From NCBI GenBank assembly GCA_015499985.1, contig JAAAUF010000892.1:1-16774 (forward strand): DNA of 16,774 nucleotides, written 5' to 3'. This document shows positions 1-8,463 of the stretch, piece after piece; the stretch's first letter is position 1; each line of letters opens with the position of its first letter. The position numbers were made by a program, and so were the translations under genes. Source of the stretch: Haplosporangium gracile. Its lineage: Eukaryota > Mortierellomycota > Mortierellomycetes > Mortierellales > Mortierellaceae. The notes below the pieces were generated by a model. It saw only the letters and a list, made by a program, of their open reading frames with translations. It ran no database searches and was not told the origin of the DNA.

Positions 1-31
1 TTGTCGTCGCAACAGTAGTGTAGCCAGATAG

Positions 32-38
32 TATAAAA
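32..38 (+). promoter_or_regulatory. TATA-like box upstream of the hairpin region
   Basis: A TATAAAA motif sits just before the first long hairpin. A good splice donor (AG followed by GTAAGT, at 101-106) lies about 65 bases downstream. A possible acceptor (CTATAAG at about 597-603) lies just before the ATG at 609. Together these would fit a promoter and a 5' leader exon for the broken gene at 609-1465. This is inference from motifs only. Confidence 0.25.
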
Positions 39-42
39 GGAC

Positions 43-101
43 ACCTAGAGTGAACGATAGAACAGCATCTTCCCCCTGTTGTCTATCACGTTCATCTAGG
101 T
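43..101 (+). other. Long imperfect hairpin (about 22 bp stem)
   Basis: The two arms pair almost completely: 43-49 with 95-101, 51-56 with 89-94, 57-60 with 83-86 and 61-65 with 76-80. Only small bulges interrupt the stem (50, 81-82 and 87-88), and a 10-base loop closes it (66-75). The stem-loop is directly visible. Whether it acts as RNA or as a DNA inverted repeat is unknown. It lies right after a TATA-like motif and would fall in the 5' leader of a + strand transcript. Confidence 0.6.
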
Positions 102-206
102 AAGTTCCCCTCCCCTCTTTCCTTTTCCACTGTAAGCACTGTCCATGTTAATCGAACAGTGCACAAAATAAATCTTCCCCTTATTGTCTATCACGTTCAT
201 CTAGGT
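67..206 (+). repeat. 35-base direct repeat, two copies 105 bases apart
   Basis: Positions 67-101 and 172-206 are identical except at two sites (76 and 78 against 181 and 183). The shared core includes CTATCACGTTCATCTAGGT. In copy 1 this block is the 3' arm of the long hairpin. In copy 2 only the top of the hairpin re-forms (167-171 with 181-185). Both substitutions in the copy-2 3' arm are matched by substitutions in its 5' partner, so pairing is kept. The lower 5' arm (43-60) could pair with either 3' arm. Confidence 0.7.
136..162 (+). other. 7-bp perfect hairpin
   Basis: GCACTGT (136-142) pairs perfectly with ACAGTGC (156-162) across a 13-base loop. It lies between the two copies of the 35-base direct repeat and belongs to the same run of stem-loops. 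Confidence 0.5.
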
Positions 207-377
207 TGAGAACCTCGAACCAGTGTCTTTGTGCGCCTGAAGATCCGCACCCTTTTATCGTTGTCTGTGATCTAGTTGAGATCACTCCCCCTTCCTCTTC
301 CTCTTCCTCTTCTTCTTTGCCGGTCTAGTTGAGACCGTGTGGGACCTTTCGCTAGAGTGCCTAAGTAGTTTCCCACA
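200..377 (+). other. Series of hairpins sharing the core TCTAGTTGAGA
   Basis: Two hairpins have an identical AGTTG loop: TGATCT (268-273) with AGATCA (279-284), and CGGTCT (321-326) with AGACCG (332-337). The inner core TCTAGTTGAGA is identical, while the outer three pairs differ yet stay paired. A related core, TCTAGGTTGAGA (200-211), forms AGGTT/AACCT (203-207 with 211-215). Immediately downstream, TGTGGGA (338-344) pairs with TCCCACA (371-377). Positions 378-608 hold no ORF; a TGCT-AGTT-AGCA palindrome (399-410) is the only further structure noted there. Confidence 0.55.
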
Positions 378-608
378 AAAAGAACAATTCGTCATTCCTG
401 CTAGTTAGCAAATAGTCATCGATCTTTCGCACAAAGTGACATTTTCTAACCTCGGTACCTGGTTTATAACACCCGATCCGCAACAAAACGCTGAGAAAAA
501 AATATATTTTTAATTTATCACTCTCCTCTCTCACGTTCTTGCATGCCTGTTTTCAATTATTTCTTTCTTTTTGTCGTTCTCTGCATCAATCCCCGCACTA
601 TAAGCAAA

Positions 609-1465
609 ATGGCGGCAACCCTAGATGCCTAGAGGCCCAACCCGATGGACCTTTTATATCGAGGGTCGCGCGGCTTATCGCAACACAAACCGCGGGAGCC
701 TTTCTTGGTAACGGACGCTCTTGGTCGGGACATCTACCTTGGCCTCGTCTGGCTTTGCTGCTATGAGCCAAAGGCGCGGTACAAGAAGGAGTGCATGCTC
801 CGGACTGTCAACGGCCGCACCCACCCCATCTCGGCTCGCTGTAGGGTCTTGGTCTCCAGCTCCGACTCTCGTCCTTCTGTCAACCGACTCTTGGACTCTT
901 ACAAGGAGTTCCGCGCAGTCGCCGGTGGAATCACGCGGAACGACGAGTATAACTTCATATACGTTCGACAGCAGCAAGACGGCACCACCACGATGAAGGT
1001 GCACCTTCACTTCCAGTCTTTCGCACTTGAGACCTCCCCTGAGATGGTGACCTAGAACTCCGTCTTGGATCAGCTGTTTCAAGAGTACAATGACTCGGTT
1101 TTCGTTCCCTTTGCTACCATCATTACGCTGGAGAGCGAACCAGGTCTTGGGACTTATTAGCAGGAGCCATTTGGTACTCGGGACAGCAGCAGCGGCGCTA
1201 TGTGGGCGCAGACAGGGAGAGGGATGGCGGAGCTCAGGCGGGAGATTCTCTGTACGGAGGGGCAGTGAATCGAGGGTGTTTCAACAAGGGCATGTGGCTC
1301 AATAAACTGGGGGTTACCAACCAGCATCTGGTATAGTGTACAATTGTGTTGGTGCAGAAGGGGAGCAACGAGTTGGGAAGACAAGAGTTCATTAATAAAG
1401 GGTTACAGATTTATGCTAATCTAATGATGGGGGGGGAGGGGGGGCCAAGGAACGAACAAATTTAA
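609..1465 (+). pseudogene. Broken gene of unknown family with TAG premature stops and one frameshift
   Basis: The ATG at 609 has good context (caaaATGG), and its frame has TAG at 630-632. The frame then stays open from 633 to TAG 1053-1055, and again to TAG 1158-1160. The stretch 645-1052 has codon-like composition and a globular look (for example LVTDALGRDIYLGLVWLCCY and NEYNF-like segments). After about 1150 the protein-like reading jumps by -1 into another frame (LLAGAIWYSGQQQ, then NKGMWLNKLGVTNQHLV). That frame hits TAG at 1334-1336 and continues (CTIVLVQKGSNELGRQEFIN) to TAA at 1463-1465. I do not recognise the family. An AATAAA at 1394-1399 lies near the end. The alternative is a shorter real gene, 645-1055 (136 residues), but the matching open stretches on both sides of each TAG favour decay. 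A rapidly diverging but functional spliced gene is less likely. Confidence 0.5.
1429..1444 (+). repeat. Long G run (G8-A-G7)
   Basis: Fifteen guanines are interrupted by one A, inside the tail of the broken gene. Such runs can form G-quadruplexes and are also prone to sequencing and assembly length errors. Confidence 0.7.
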
Positions 1466-1990
1466 CAGAATCTGAGACGGGATGGCCATTGCGAGAATAT
1501 GAGTGCTAAAATAAACAAAAGTTTACATCTTAATCCTAAAGCGAGAAAGGATAGTACTTCTTTTGCGGTGAACAAACATGAAAAAAAATGAGGGTTGGGG
1601 GGAGATAAAGCGTGAAAGTATTTTTTCTTTTCTCTTTTTTTGTTTCCCATTGACACTTGTTGCCTTTGTTGTGTTTATTTCATGAAAAAAAGAGCACGAA
1701 AATAAAGTACATCTCAGAAAAGGCTGCAGCGCGTTGATCATTGTATTTTTTTTTTATTTGGTTTTTACAGAAAGGACGGCATCAGAGTTACTACTGAAGA
1801 TGTCCATGAAAAAGAACGAGAGGGGTCATGATAGAAGGATTTTTTTTTTCTTCTGTGGTAAGAACTGCATGTTGGTGTGTGATTGTAATTTTTGTTTGTT
1901 TGTTTTTTTGTCGTCTGGTGAGTGTCTGTGCAAGTGAGGGTAAGAGAGTGCGTATAGTTTGATAGGTTATTCGCAGTTAGAGTACACATT
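1466..1990. other. Spacer without a supported gene
   Basis: The stretch is A/T-rich with long T and A runs, and no ORF with protein-like composition is visible. Two TTTATT motifs (about 1674-1679 and 1752-1757) would read AATAAA on the minus strand. They could be polyadenylation signals for the minus-strand secreted-protein gene to the right. Confidence 0.5.
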
Positions 1991-1991
1991 T

Positions 1992-2076
1992 TTACTGCTG
2001 GTGCTTCTTGTGGTGGCTCTTCTTGCCCTCGTAGTGCTTGGTGCTGTGGTGATGATGGCTCTTCAGCAAAGGAAAC
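1992..2076 (-). CDS. Possible terminal exon: His-rich tail of the secreted acidic protein
   Basis: On the minus strand, an exon from 2076 down to the TAA at 1992-1994 would add 27 residues ending KSHHHHSTKHYEGKK and SHHKKHQQ. A donor-like GTAAGC starts at 2239, a TACTAAT branch-point-like motif lies near 2157-2163, and a usable AG sits at 2078-2077. Splicing 2240 to 2076 keeps the frame that passes through the upstream acidic gene. The obstacle is the in-frame TAG at 2280-2278 between the main ORF and this donor. A T-tract AAAG acceptor at about 2092 is closer to consensus but puts the downstream sequence in another frame. The His-rich segment could alternatively belong to a decayed or differently spliced gene. 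Confidence 0.35.
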
Positions 2077-2277
2077 CTCGGCGCGGGAGCTTTAAAAAAA
2101 AACAAGATGATAATCAAATTTAAGAATGTTTTGATCACCGTTGGGCGAAGTAACAATTAGTATTTGAGACCTGTGGAATAATATGCAAACAGAAATATAG
2201 AACGCGAAGGTTGCACCTGGTGCAGACTCGGGTGCTTACTCTTCAGCAGCTGGGGTATCCTTTTTGTCAGCGGGAGC

Positions 2278-2955
2278 CTAGTCTTGGACAGCAGAGGCTT
2301 CCTCCTGTGAATCGGGGAAGTTGTCCTCAAAGGTGATGGCAGAACCCTCGGCTTCGTCATCCTCATCGTCGTTCTCATCAGCTTCATCACCATCCTCTTC
2401 CTCGTCATCATCATCGTCATCGTCACCATCCTCATCCTCGTCATCTTCTTCATATACGTTCTGAATATAGGGAGAAATCTCGGTCTTGAAATCCTCAAGG
2501 GCATTAGCTCCAAGAATAGTAGCCTGTTGAGCAGTAGCCTGTTTGACAGTCATGATATCCTCGGCAGCAAGGTCATCAGCATTTTCATCCTCATCGTCAT
2601 TGTTGGCTTCCTCGGTCTGAGGAGCCACAGCAGCCTCGGGGGGGCCAGCATTCTCGGCCACGGAAGCATCAGTGGCGGAGGCAGCTAGGACGTGTTGAGC
2701 CTGGGCAGGAGCATAAGCGCTGACCTCCTCAGTTGCGGCAGGGGCAGGGGCAGCGACCTCCTCGGCACCAATAGCAGAGTCGAGCAAATGCTTGATCAAA
2801 TCAGCAACGGTATCCCGTTGTTGTTGTTGGTTGTTGTTGATAGCGAGCTGGGCATCGGTAATGGCGTCTCTCTTCTGGTTGTTGATGGAATTGGCATTCA
2901 CAACGGCTAGAGCAGAGGCCAAAGCCAATATGGTGGCGATTGTTGAGAACTTCAT
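2278..2955 (-). CDS. Secreted, highly acidic hypothetical protein
   Basis: The protein has 225 residues and the start is the ATG at 2955. Residues 1-21 form a clear signal peptide (MKFSTIATILALASALAVVNA) with cleavage expected after the last Ala. A Lys-Arg pair at residues 28-29 is a plausible Kex2-type processing site. A Gln/Asn patch (40-46), an Ala/Pro/Glu-rich linker (64-115) and a nearly uninterrupted Asp/Glu tract (about 169-203) follow. No cysteines or membrane segment appear after the signal, so it is probably soluble or wall-associated. I recognise no family; acidic tracts of this sort can bind calcium or basic polymers, which is inference. The frame beyond the TAG stays protein-like for about 13 codons (APADKKDTPAAEE) before a TAA that overlaps a GTAAGC donor. 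The functional gene may therefore once have been, or still be, longer, with a His-rich terminal exon at 2076-1992. Confidence 0.75.
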   Translation of the reverse strand: MKFSTIATILALASALAVVNANSINNQKRDAITDAQLAINNNQQQQRDTVADLIKHLLDSAIGAEEVAAPAPAATEEVSAYAPAQAQHVLAASATDASVAENAGPPEAAVAPQTEEANNDDEDENADDLAAEDIMTVKQATAQQATILGANALEDFKTEISPYIQNVYEEDDEDEDGDDDDDDDEEEDGDEADENDDEDDEAEGSAITFEDNFPDSQEEASAVQD

Positions 2956-3050
2956 GTTATAAGGTGTATAAATATGTGTTTAGAGTGGTGTTGTGTTGTA
3001 TTTTGGGCGATAGGAAGCGGAGTAAAGGACAAGAACCAAGGAAAATGCAG
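2956..3050 (-). promoter_or_regulatory. Upstream region of the secreted acidic protein gene
   Basis: Read on the minus strand, an A/T-rich element (ACATATTTATACACC, about 2963-2977) lies roughly 10-20 bases before the ATG, and a second (CCTTTAAATACC) lies near 3179-3190. Either could serve as a TATA-type element, with the more distant one better placed for a normal 5' leader. Confidence 0.25.
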
Positions 3051-3104
3051 AGGCAAAGGCGCGAAAGGCAAAGGCGCGAAAGGCGAAGGCACGAAAGACG
3101 AAGG
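3051..3104 (+). repeat. 15-bp tandem repeat, about 3.6 copies
   Basis: The unit AGGCAAAGGCGCGAA repeats at 3051-3065, 3066-3080, 3081-3095 (two changes) and partially at 3096-3104. It lies upstream of the minus-strand secreted-protein gene, between its two TATA-like motifs. Confidence 0.8.
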
Positions 3105-3450
3105 AGACCGGGGTGGAGAGGAAAAGGTGAGCAATTGCTTCAAAAAAAAAGGCTCGGTAGCAGTGGTGCAGACGAGGTTGGTATTTAAAGGAATTGAGAA
3201 ATAACACACGAAAGCTCGGTTTATTGAAGAAAGCTCAAGGATGGTGGGATGAGAAGGGAAATGAGGAAAGGTTACTATGGCTCCCGTCGTTAGTCCGAGT
3301 TGGCATCAAGAAATATGAGAAACACGAAAATAGCAGCTAAAGAGAACAAGCACACAATACAAGAAAAGAGGGGGGAAGGAGAGGAGCAGAAGAAAGGAAT
3401 GGCTTCCCTCGGTCGAGAATGGCACTAATATGTGTATGTAGGATAGAGAG

Positions 3451-3564
3451 AGGAAAGGCCCTTCTAGACAACGATAGCAGCAGCTCTCTTTTTTCGAGGT
3501 AGTCAAGGAAAGGCCCTTCTAGACAACAATAGCAGCAACTCTCTTTTTCGAGGTAGTCAAGGAA
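3451..3564 (+). repeat. 55-bp tandem duplication
   Basis: Two adjacent copies begin AGGAAAGGCCCTTCTAGACA, at 3451 and 3506, and run through CGAGGTAGTCAAGG. They differ at only a few bases plus one T in a T-run. The near identity indicates a recent duplication. Confidence 0.85.
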
Positions 3565-3957
3565 CGAATGCAAAGGGGAGAGAGGAGAGAGAGAAGGGGA
3601 TGGATAAGTGGCAATGGAACTCGAAAGTCGTCTCGGAGTAGGAAAGGAGCTGGATTGCGACAATATGACAAAAATAAAGGGGGAAAGAGGAGTAGAACAG
3701 ATAGAATGGAATAAAGGAGTCCTTCGTACTTGTCAAGGAGGTCATGGTAATGATAGGGAGAAAGGAGGAGGGACTTAAAACGCAATTGCAAAAGTTGTTG
3801 AGGAAGGAAGACGAATTTTTTTTCAAATACCATAGTGAGGGATTACTGACTTGGGAAAAAGGGATAAAGGACGAGGATCGCATTGAGACAGCAAGAAGAC
3901 CTATCGTTGCTTGCTTGTTTGTTTTGACTAAGGGCGGTGTGTGTTGCTGATGTGGTC

Positions 3958-3991
3958 GCGGTGATAGCGGTGGTAGCGGTGGTAGCGGTGG
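3958..3991 (+). repeat. 9-bp tandem repeat (GGTGGTAGC)
   Basis: About 3.5 copies of a GGTGGTAGC unit lie in the spacer. No long open frame uses it in a convincing way. Confidence 0.7.
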
Positions 3992-5223
3992 ACATGCCAA
4001 GTCTTCAACGCTGCATCGGCAGAGGGGTGGATAGACAGACAGACAGATTGTCGACTCAATACGCAAGAGGAAGAGAAAAAAAGCAGTAGTTGGTGTGTTC
4101 ATCCCCAAAGCAACCGCGCTCTCTTTTACCGAGCTGTTAGCTTGATTGTCTCTACTGCCCATCCACTTCCTGAATAAGCCTGCTATTGGTGGATGATCAC
4201 TTTCCTTTTGTTTGACGATACCTCAGCCCCCACGCGTCGATCCTTCAACACTCAAAGAAAAGATGGTGGTAACTACTATGTTTTACCCGCGTCTCTCTCC
4301 CCGCCTGTCTTGACACACGTCAAATACTTTCAATTTTATCCCTCCAAGGTCTTGGGTCGTTTTTTTTTTTGTCTTTTACTTTAAACCTACGCTCTCTGGA
4401 TGTCAGTGATGCAGCTGCGTCGACGGTGTGACTCGATGTAGGTGAAAGTCGTTGGAAGGAGGGAGTAGGTTAGGTTAGGGATGGACAAGGGAATTAGACG
4501 AGGGAAGTGGGAAGTGGGAGAGGAAAAGTGGAAAATAGTGAAGAGCGAGCGAGTGCGCTTTTTGTCCGAAGAGAAAGAAAAAAAAAAACAATAGGGCTGT
4601 CATGCAAGCGTACGGTTGTCTGACTAACGCTTGCTATTCGACGGTCCTTGCTTCGTACTTTTTTTTCTTCTTTTCTCTGCCTAGCTGTTTCAATGCGTGA
4701 AGGGTTAGTCGCTTACTCTGCTCGCCTGTGAGTGTGAGAATAAATGATCTTACTTCGATCGCTCGATGCTATACGTGTTCGCAATGAGAGCTACCAGTTA
4801 TTTCGACTACTTCTGGACGATGAGATGCGCAGTACGATCCAAGTTGATAGTTGGACTGACGTACTGAAGAGAAGGGAATGAGGAACAAGTCAACGATGGC
4901 GTGTCGAATGGACATTTTTTTCGCTGGTCTGGGCCCCTTTTGTTGGATTAAGATTTGTGCTCAAGCAAAGCGGGCGGTGGCATAAACTCAATTAAACTAC
5001 AGAGGGGACATCTCATTCGATGGCCCTTGCCTCTGAACGGACACTTCTCTCCCACACTTTGCCCAAACCCATCTCTCCGATCACTCTCCCCCTGATTGCA
5101 GGAACGCATGGTCCATTCCCTTAAACATGGCATCATATCGCCTAATATGCTATTTTAGTACTGTGTTGTCCACTGCTTTAACCGTTCGGATGTCCATTAA
5201 CGCCGCCAATTTCGGCTGTCGGA

Positions 5224-5231
5224 TATAAAAA
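5224..5231 (+). promoter_or_regulatory. TATA box of the GST-VOC gene
   Basis: TATAAAAA lies 138 bases before the start codon at 5369. Between them is a C/A-rich leader with CACACA runs (about 5275-5315). The start context, CCACAATGACC, is a good match to a fungal initiation site. Confidence 0.55.
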
Positions 5232-5368
5232 CGATTTGCTCGTCCGCCTTTTTTTTCTTTCTGTTTCCACATCGACACACACACACGCTTCTCCTTCTTT
5301 CACACACACATATATACACCGAAACAAAAAGAATTACTGTCCTACCATCCGCTCCATTTAGAACCACA

Positions 5369-7444
5369 ATGACCAAGAGACAATCCCCCACTCCTGCTGC
5401 CACCAACGATGTCGACATGACCCCTACAGACCAGACCACTAAGAAGCCCAAGACTACCGAACCTGGATTCACTTATGCCCAGGACGAGTACAAAATCACT
5501 TGCGACTTTCTCAAGAACTCGCGTTTCGAGGTCATGTACATGGCTACTCGCGCCAGAGCTGAGGTTATTCGTCACCTTCTCGAGTTTGTCGGTGTAAGTC
5601 ATCCTTCGTTCACTTCAAATGGCTGTGAGAATAAGTTGAAAAAAAAGCCTAATTTTTGTTTTGTTGTTCTGAACAATAGGCGAACTACAAGAGTGTGACC
5701 CCAGTCGACTGGCCCGCAGGCAAGAAGGATACCCCCTTTGGAGTTCTCCCCGTTCTCACCCATATCAAGCCTGACGGTGAAAAGTTTGTCGTCTCCGAGG
5801 TCCCTGCCTTGACCCGCTACCTCGGTCGTCTCTTTAGTCTCGCCGGCAAAAACTTCGAGGAGGATGCCCTGCTCGATGCCTGCCTCCACAGTGCCTGTGA
5901 CAATGTCCTCAACGTGATGATGACGGAGATCTGGTTGAAACCCGACCCCAAGGAGAAGGCCAACATCGACAAGGCCTTTGAAGGCATGGCACCCTTCTTT
6001 GATGGCCTCGAGAAGTATTTGGTCAAGAATGGTTCAAATGGATACCTTTTGGGCGAAAAAGTGAGTTTCGCCGGCCTCTATGTTATATTCTTTATTGTTT
6101 GTCATCTTTTTTTTTCTTTCTTTTTTCTATCCTACCCGGAATTAAGCTTGACTATGCGTTGCTTTTGTGTGGGGAAATGACAAGGAAGAAAGGGAAGAAG
6201 TCGATGTGACACAAAATTAACACAAACACAAAAAAAAAGGCGGCGTCTTTTTTTTTTTGTTCTTGACAAGAATTGGCCTTGAGTGTTACTTTCTTGATTG
6301 CTTGTTCTTGTAGCTAACCGAACTTGGCACTTTCTTTTCTGTTCTTTTATCTTCTTCTTACTTTTACAGACAACTTACGCTGAATTCGCTTGGTTCGAAT
6401 GGATTCATTACTTTTTTGGCCAGTATCCCGAGCACATGAAGACCTTCATCTCCCAGGATCACCGCCCTGCCGCTCACAAGATGTTCCAGCGTCTTGAATC
6501 CAACCCCCGTATCAGCGCTTATATCAAGGGTGGTCGCTGGGAGCATCGCCCGGATACTCCTCTTGCTGGCATGTACTCTGCCGGTGTCATGACCAACGAC
6601 TGGGAGAAGTGTACGTCCTTCCTTTCCTTTTTACTTTCCATTGCTCTTTTGTCTTTGCCTCTCATTGATGTTTGTGTCTGTGTGTTTGTGGGTGGAGTGG
6701 AAGTGACCTTGGTGCCTCACCAAACCCTTGTCTTCACCTTTTGATCTTGTCCTTTAACTCGTTTTTCTTTTCTTTCCATTCTTCTCTGACCCACATGGTT
6801 TCTTTACCTTTTTTAGCCTTGGAGTTCTACCACAAGACCTTGGGCTTTGAGGTGGTCAAGAATGTCGAGGTGACTGGCCAGAACGGCACCCGCTATATGG
6901 AGTATTTTGTCAACAGTGGAGAAAAGACAAAGTTTACGGTTTACTACGGTGGACCGGGTGCCAACTGTGCAGGACAAAACAAGGCAGGCATTTCGTTCGG
7001 TGTCAAGGACATGCAGGGGACTTACGATTCTCTTGTCAAGAAGGTAATTACCACCACACTTACTTTGCTTGTTTCCTTGCTTGATAACTTACTGTGTCTT
7101 GCTTCTCTTGTCTTGTTTTGTCCTGTCCTCGTTTTTCTTTTTTCTTCGAGTTAAATTCAATATGCTTCTCAGGGATTGAAGTGGATGGAATTTCAGTGTA
7201 CTTCTCAGGGCTTGGATCGGAGAATTGACTGAAGTGCATGGAATTTCAGTGTGTTACTCAGGGATTGAAATGGACGGAAGTGGAGGAATTGTAGAGTCTT
7301 GGTTGCTTATTTCTTTTGCCTTTGCCTTTGCTTTTGGTATAATAGGGAGTCAAGTTCTCGATGCCCCCCTCGAAGATGCCTTGGGGCACCATGGCCCAGA
7401 TGGAAGACCCCGATGGCAACTCTTTGACCCTCAACGGAATCTAA
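5369..7444 (+). CDS. Glutathione S-transferase fused to a C-terminal glyoxalase/VOC domain (5 exons)
   Basis: Exons are 5369-5593, 5680-6060, 6370-6610, 6817-7043 and 7346-7444, giving 390 residues. Donors are GTAAGT, GTGAGT, GTACGT and GTAATT; acceptors are ATAG, ACAG, TTAG and ATAG; the frame is kept throughout. Residues 1-40 are a polar, probably disordered leader with KKPK. The GST N-domain (about 53-128) shows the expected catalytic Tyr (Y57 in VMYMATRARAEVIRHLL), the cis-Pro (P99 in GVLPVL) and E115 in VVSEVPALTRYLG; the usual Ser after that Glu is Val116. The all-helical C-domain (about 135-255) includes NGYLLGEKTTYAEFAWFEW. The VOC domain (about 270-390) begins NDWEKSLEFYHKTLGF and ends MEDPDGNSLTLNGI. 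By eye, glyoxalase I metal ligands are mostly missing (Ser272 and Gly341 where His is expected) and only E378 is kept. Lactoylglutathione lyase activity is therefore doubtful. The likely role is cytosolic glutathione-linked detoxification. Confidence 0.9.
7165..7300 (+). repeat. Degenerate repeat inside intron 4 of the GST-VOC gene
   Basis: Three partial copies of CTTCTCAGGGATTGAAGTGG followed by ATGGAATTTCAGTGT begin near 7165, 7201 and 7255. The spacing is uneven because copy 2 carries an insertion. The GGAATT core recurs many times in the array downstream of the gene, which suggests a shared origin. Confidence 0.6.
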
Positions 7445-7731
7445 ACTCGATGATGTTCTGAACTCAAGAGCTCACTGCTAGTGCTCGCCTCTCAAATCCC
7501 TCTTTTTTTCAATCCCTTTTTTTTTTTTTGTTATGCTCTATCTTGACTTTCGTTTGGCCACCCCTTCTTTCGATCAACACCTTTTTGTTTGTCCCCAAGC
7601 CGGTTCCTTCTTTGCTTGTTAACTTCCCGCTTCCCCTATTGATCCAACATACCTGTTTGCTCTTACCCTTTCCTCTTTGTTGTTCTATTTACCTTTCACC
7701 TGTCTCATTGCCTTAGTCCCCTTACCAATGA

Positions 7732-7737
7732 AATAAA
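7732..7737 (+). terminator. Polyadenylation signal of the GST-VOC gene
   Basis: AATAAA lies 288 bases after the TAA at 7442-7444, beyond a C/T-rich 3' region with a long T run (7518-7530). It is the first AATAAA downstream of the gene. This is a likely site but unproven. Confidence 0.4.
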
Positions 7738-8463
7738 AATGCTTTTTTCCTACTTTTTCGTATAGGGCCCCGCCCTTGAGCGTGTCCTTGTTTACCTTGT
7801 TTGCTTGCTGTACCTTTTTTTCAAGTCGAGATATCTTGCTCATATTTTTCCTTATGAAAAATATGAAGTGGAAATGGCGAGTGGCAGTGAGGAATTGGAT
7901 TCGACCTGTGGAAGTAGAGGAAGACTTCTTGCACCTGTGACCTTGGAGTATGAGAGTTCTTTTGTTTGCTTCGGTTTCTTCGGTGGACTTGTTGGAGTGC
8001 CAGTTGCTTCGATGGACTCACTTCGATGGGTGTGGAGTGTGAAAGTGCCAAGTAATGTATGAATTACTTTGGTGAAGTGTATGGAATTTGCTTCGATAGA
8101 TAGGGTATGGCATTATCAAGATGAAATTGTTGAATAGAAGGAATTGTCGAGAGGGAACTTGCTTCTGTGGATGTAAGGTATGGAATTGCTTCGATATGAT
8201 TCTTCGTGGTGACGATGGTGTATGGAATTGCTTCGAGATGGTGATAGGGTATGGGATTTGGAAGAGGAATTCGACTTACAGTGCACACTTGTAGGGGCAC
8301 ATGACGTGTGAGCATTACGCTTCTTTGCTCTCGCTTTTTTTTCCTTTGGCCAGGTGTATAGAAGGATTTGAACTCAAAAAGATAGATGCTTTGCTCACCT
8401 ACGACCGTTGAGCTTGTTTTGTCATGTCTTGCTTCACTCTTGCTTCGCTTTGCTTTGCTTTTT

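Larger units (their letters stand above)
3105..5218. other. Purine-rich spacer without a supported gene
   Basis: Open frames here lie in purine/pyrimidine-biased sequence and give low-complexity Ser/Phe/Leu translations, so I do not call them. The stretch holds two tandem repeats (listed separately) and short GACA repeats near 4034-4047. One minus-strand ORF (5136 down to 4948, 62 residues) has a C-x6-H-x3-C-P-x-C pattern resembling a zinc-binding knuckle (CPFRGKGHRMRCPLC). It is isolated and unrecognised, so it may be an exon relic. Confidence 0.45.

Noticed and set aside
268..337. AGTTG loops resembling tRNA D-arms
   Set aside because: No T-arm (GGTTCRA), anticodon arm or acceptor stem is present at tRNA spacing.
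609..1465. Nuclear UAG reassigned to Gln
   Set aside because: The intact GST-VOC gene uses no TAG and the TAG-bearing frames also carry frameshifts and other stops, so decay explains the data better.
4464..4481. TAGGTTAGGTTAGGG, a telomere-like motif
   Set aside because: Only about two units are present and the spacing is imperfect, so this is a chance match rather than an interstitial telomere.
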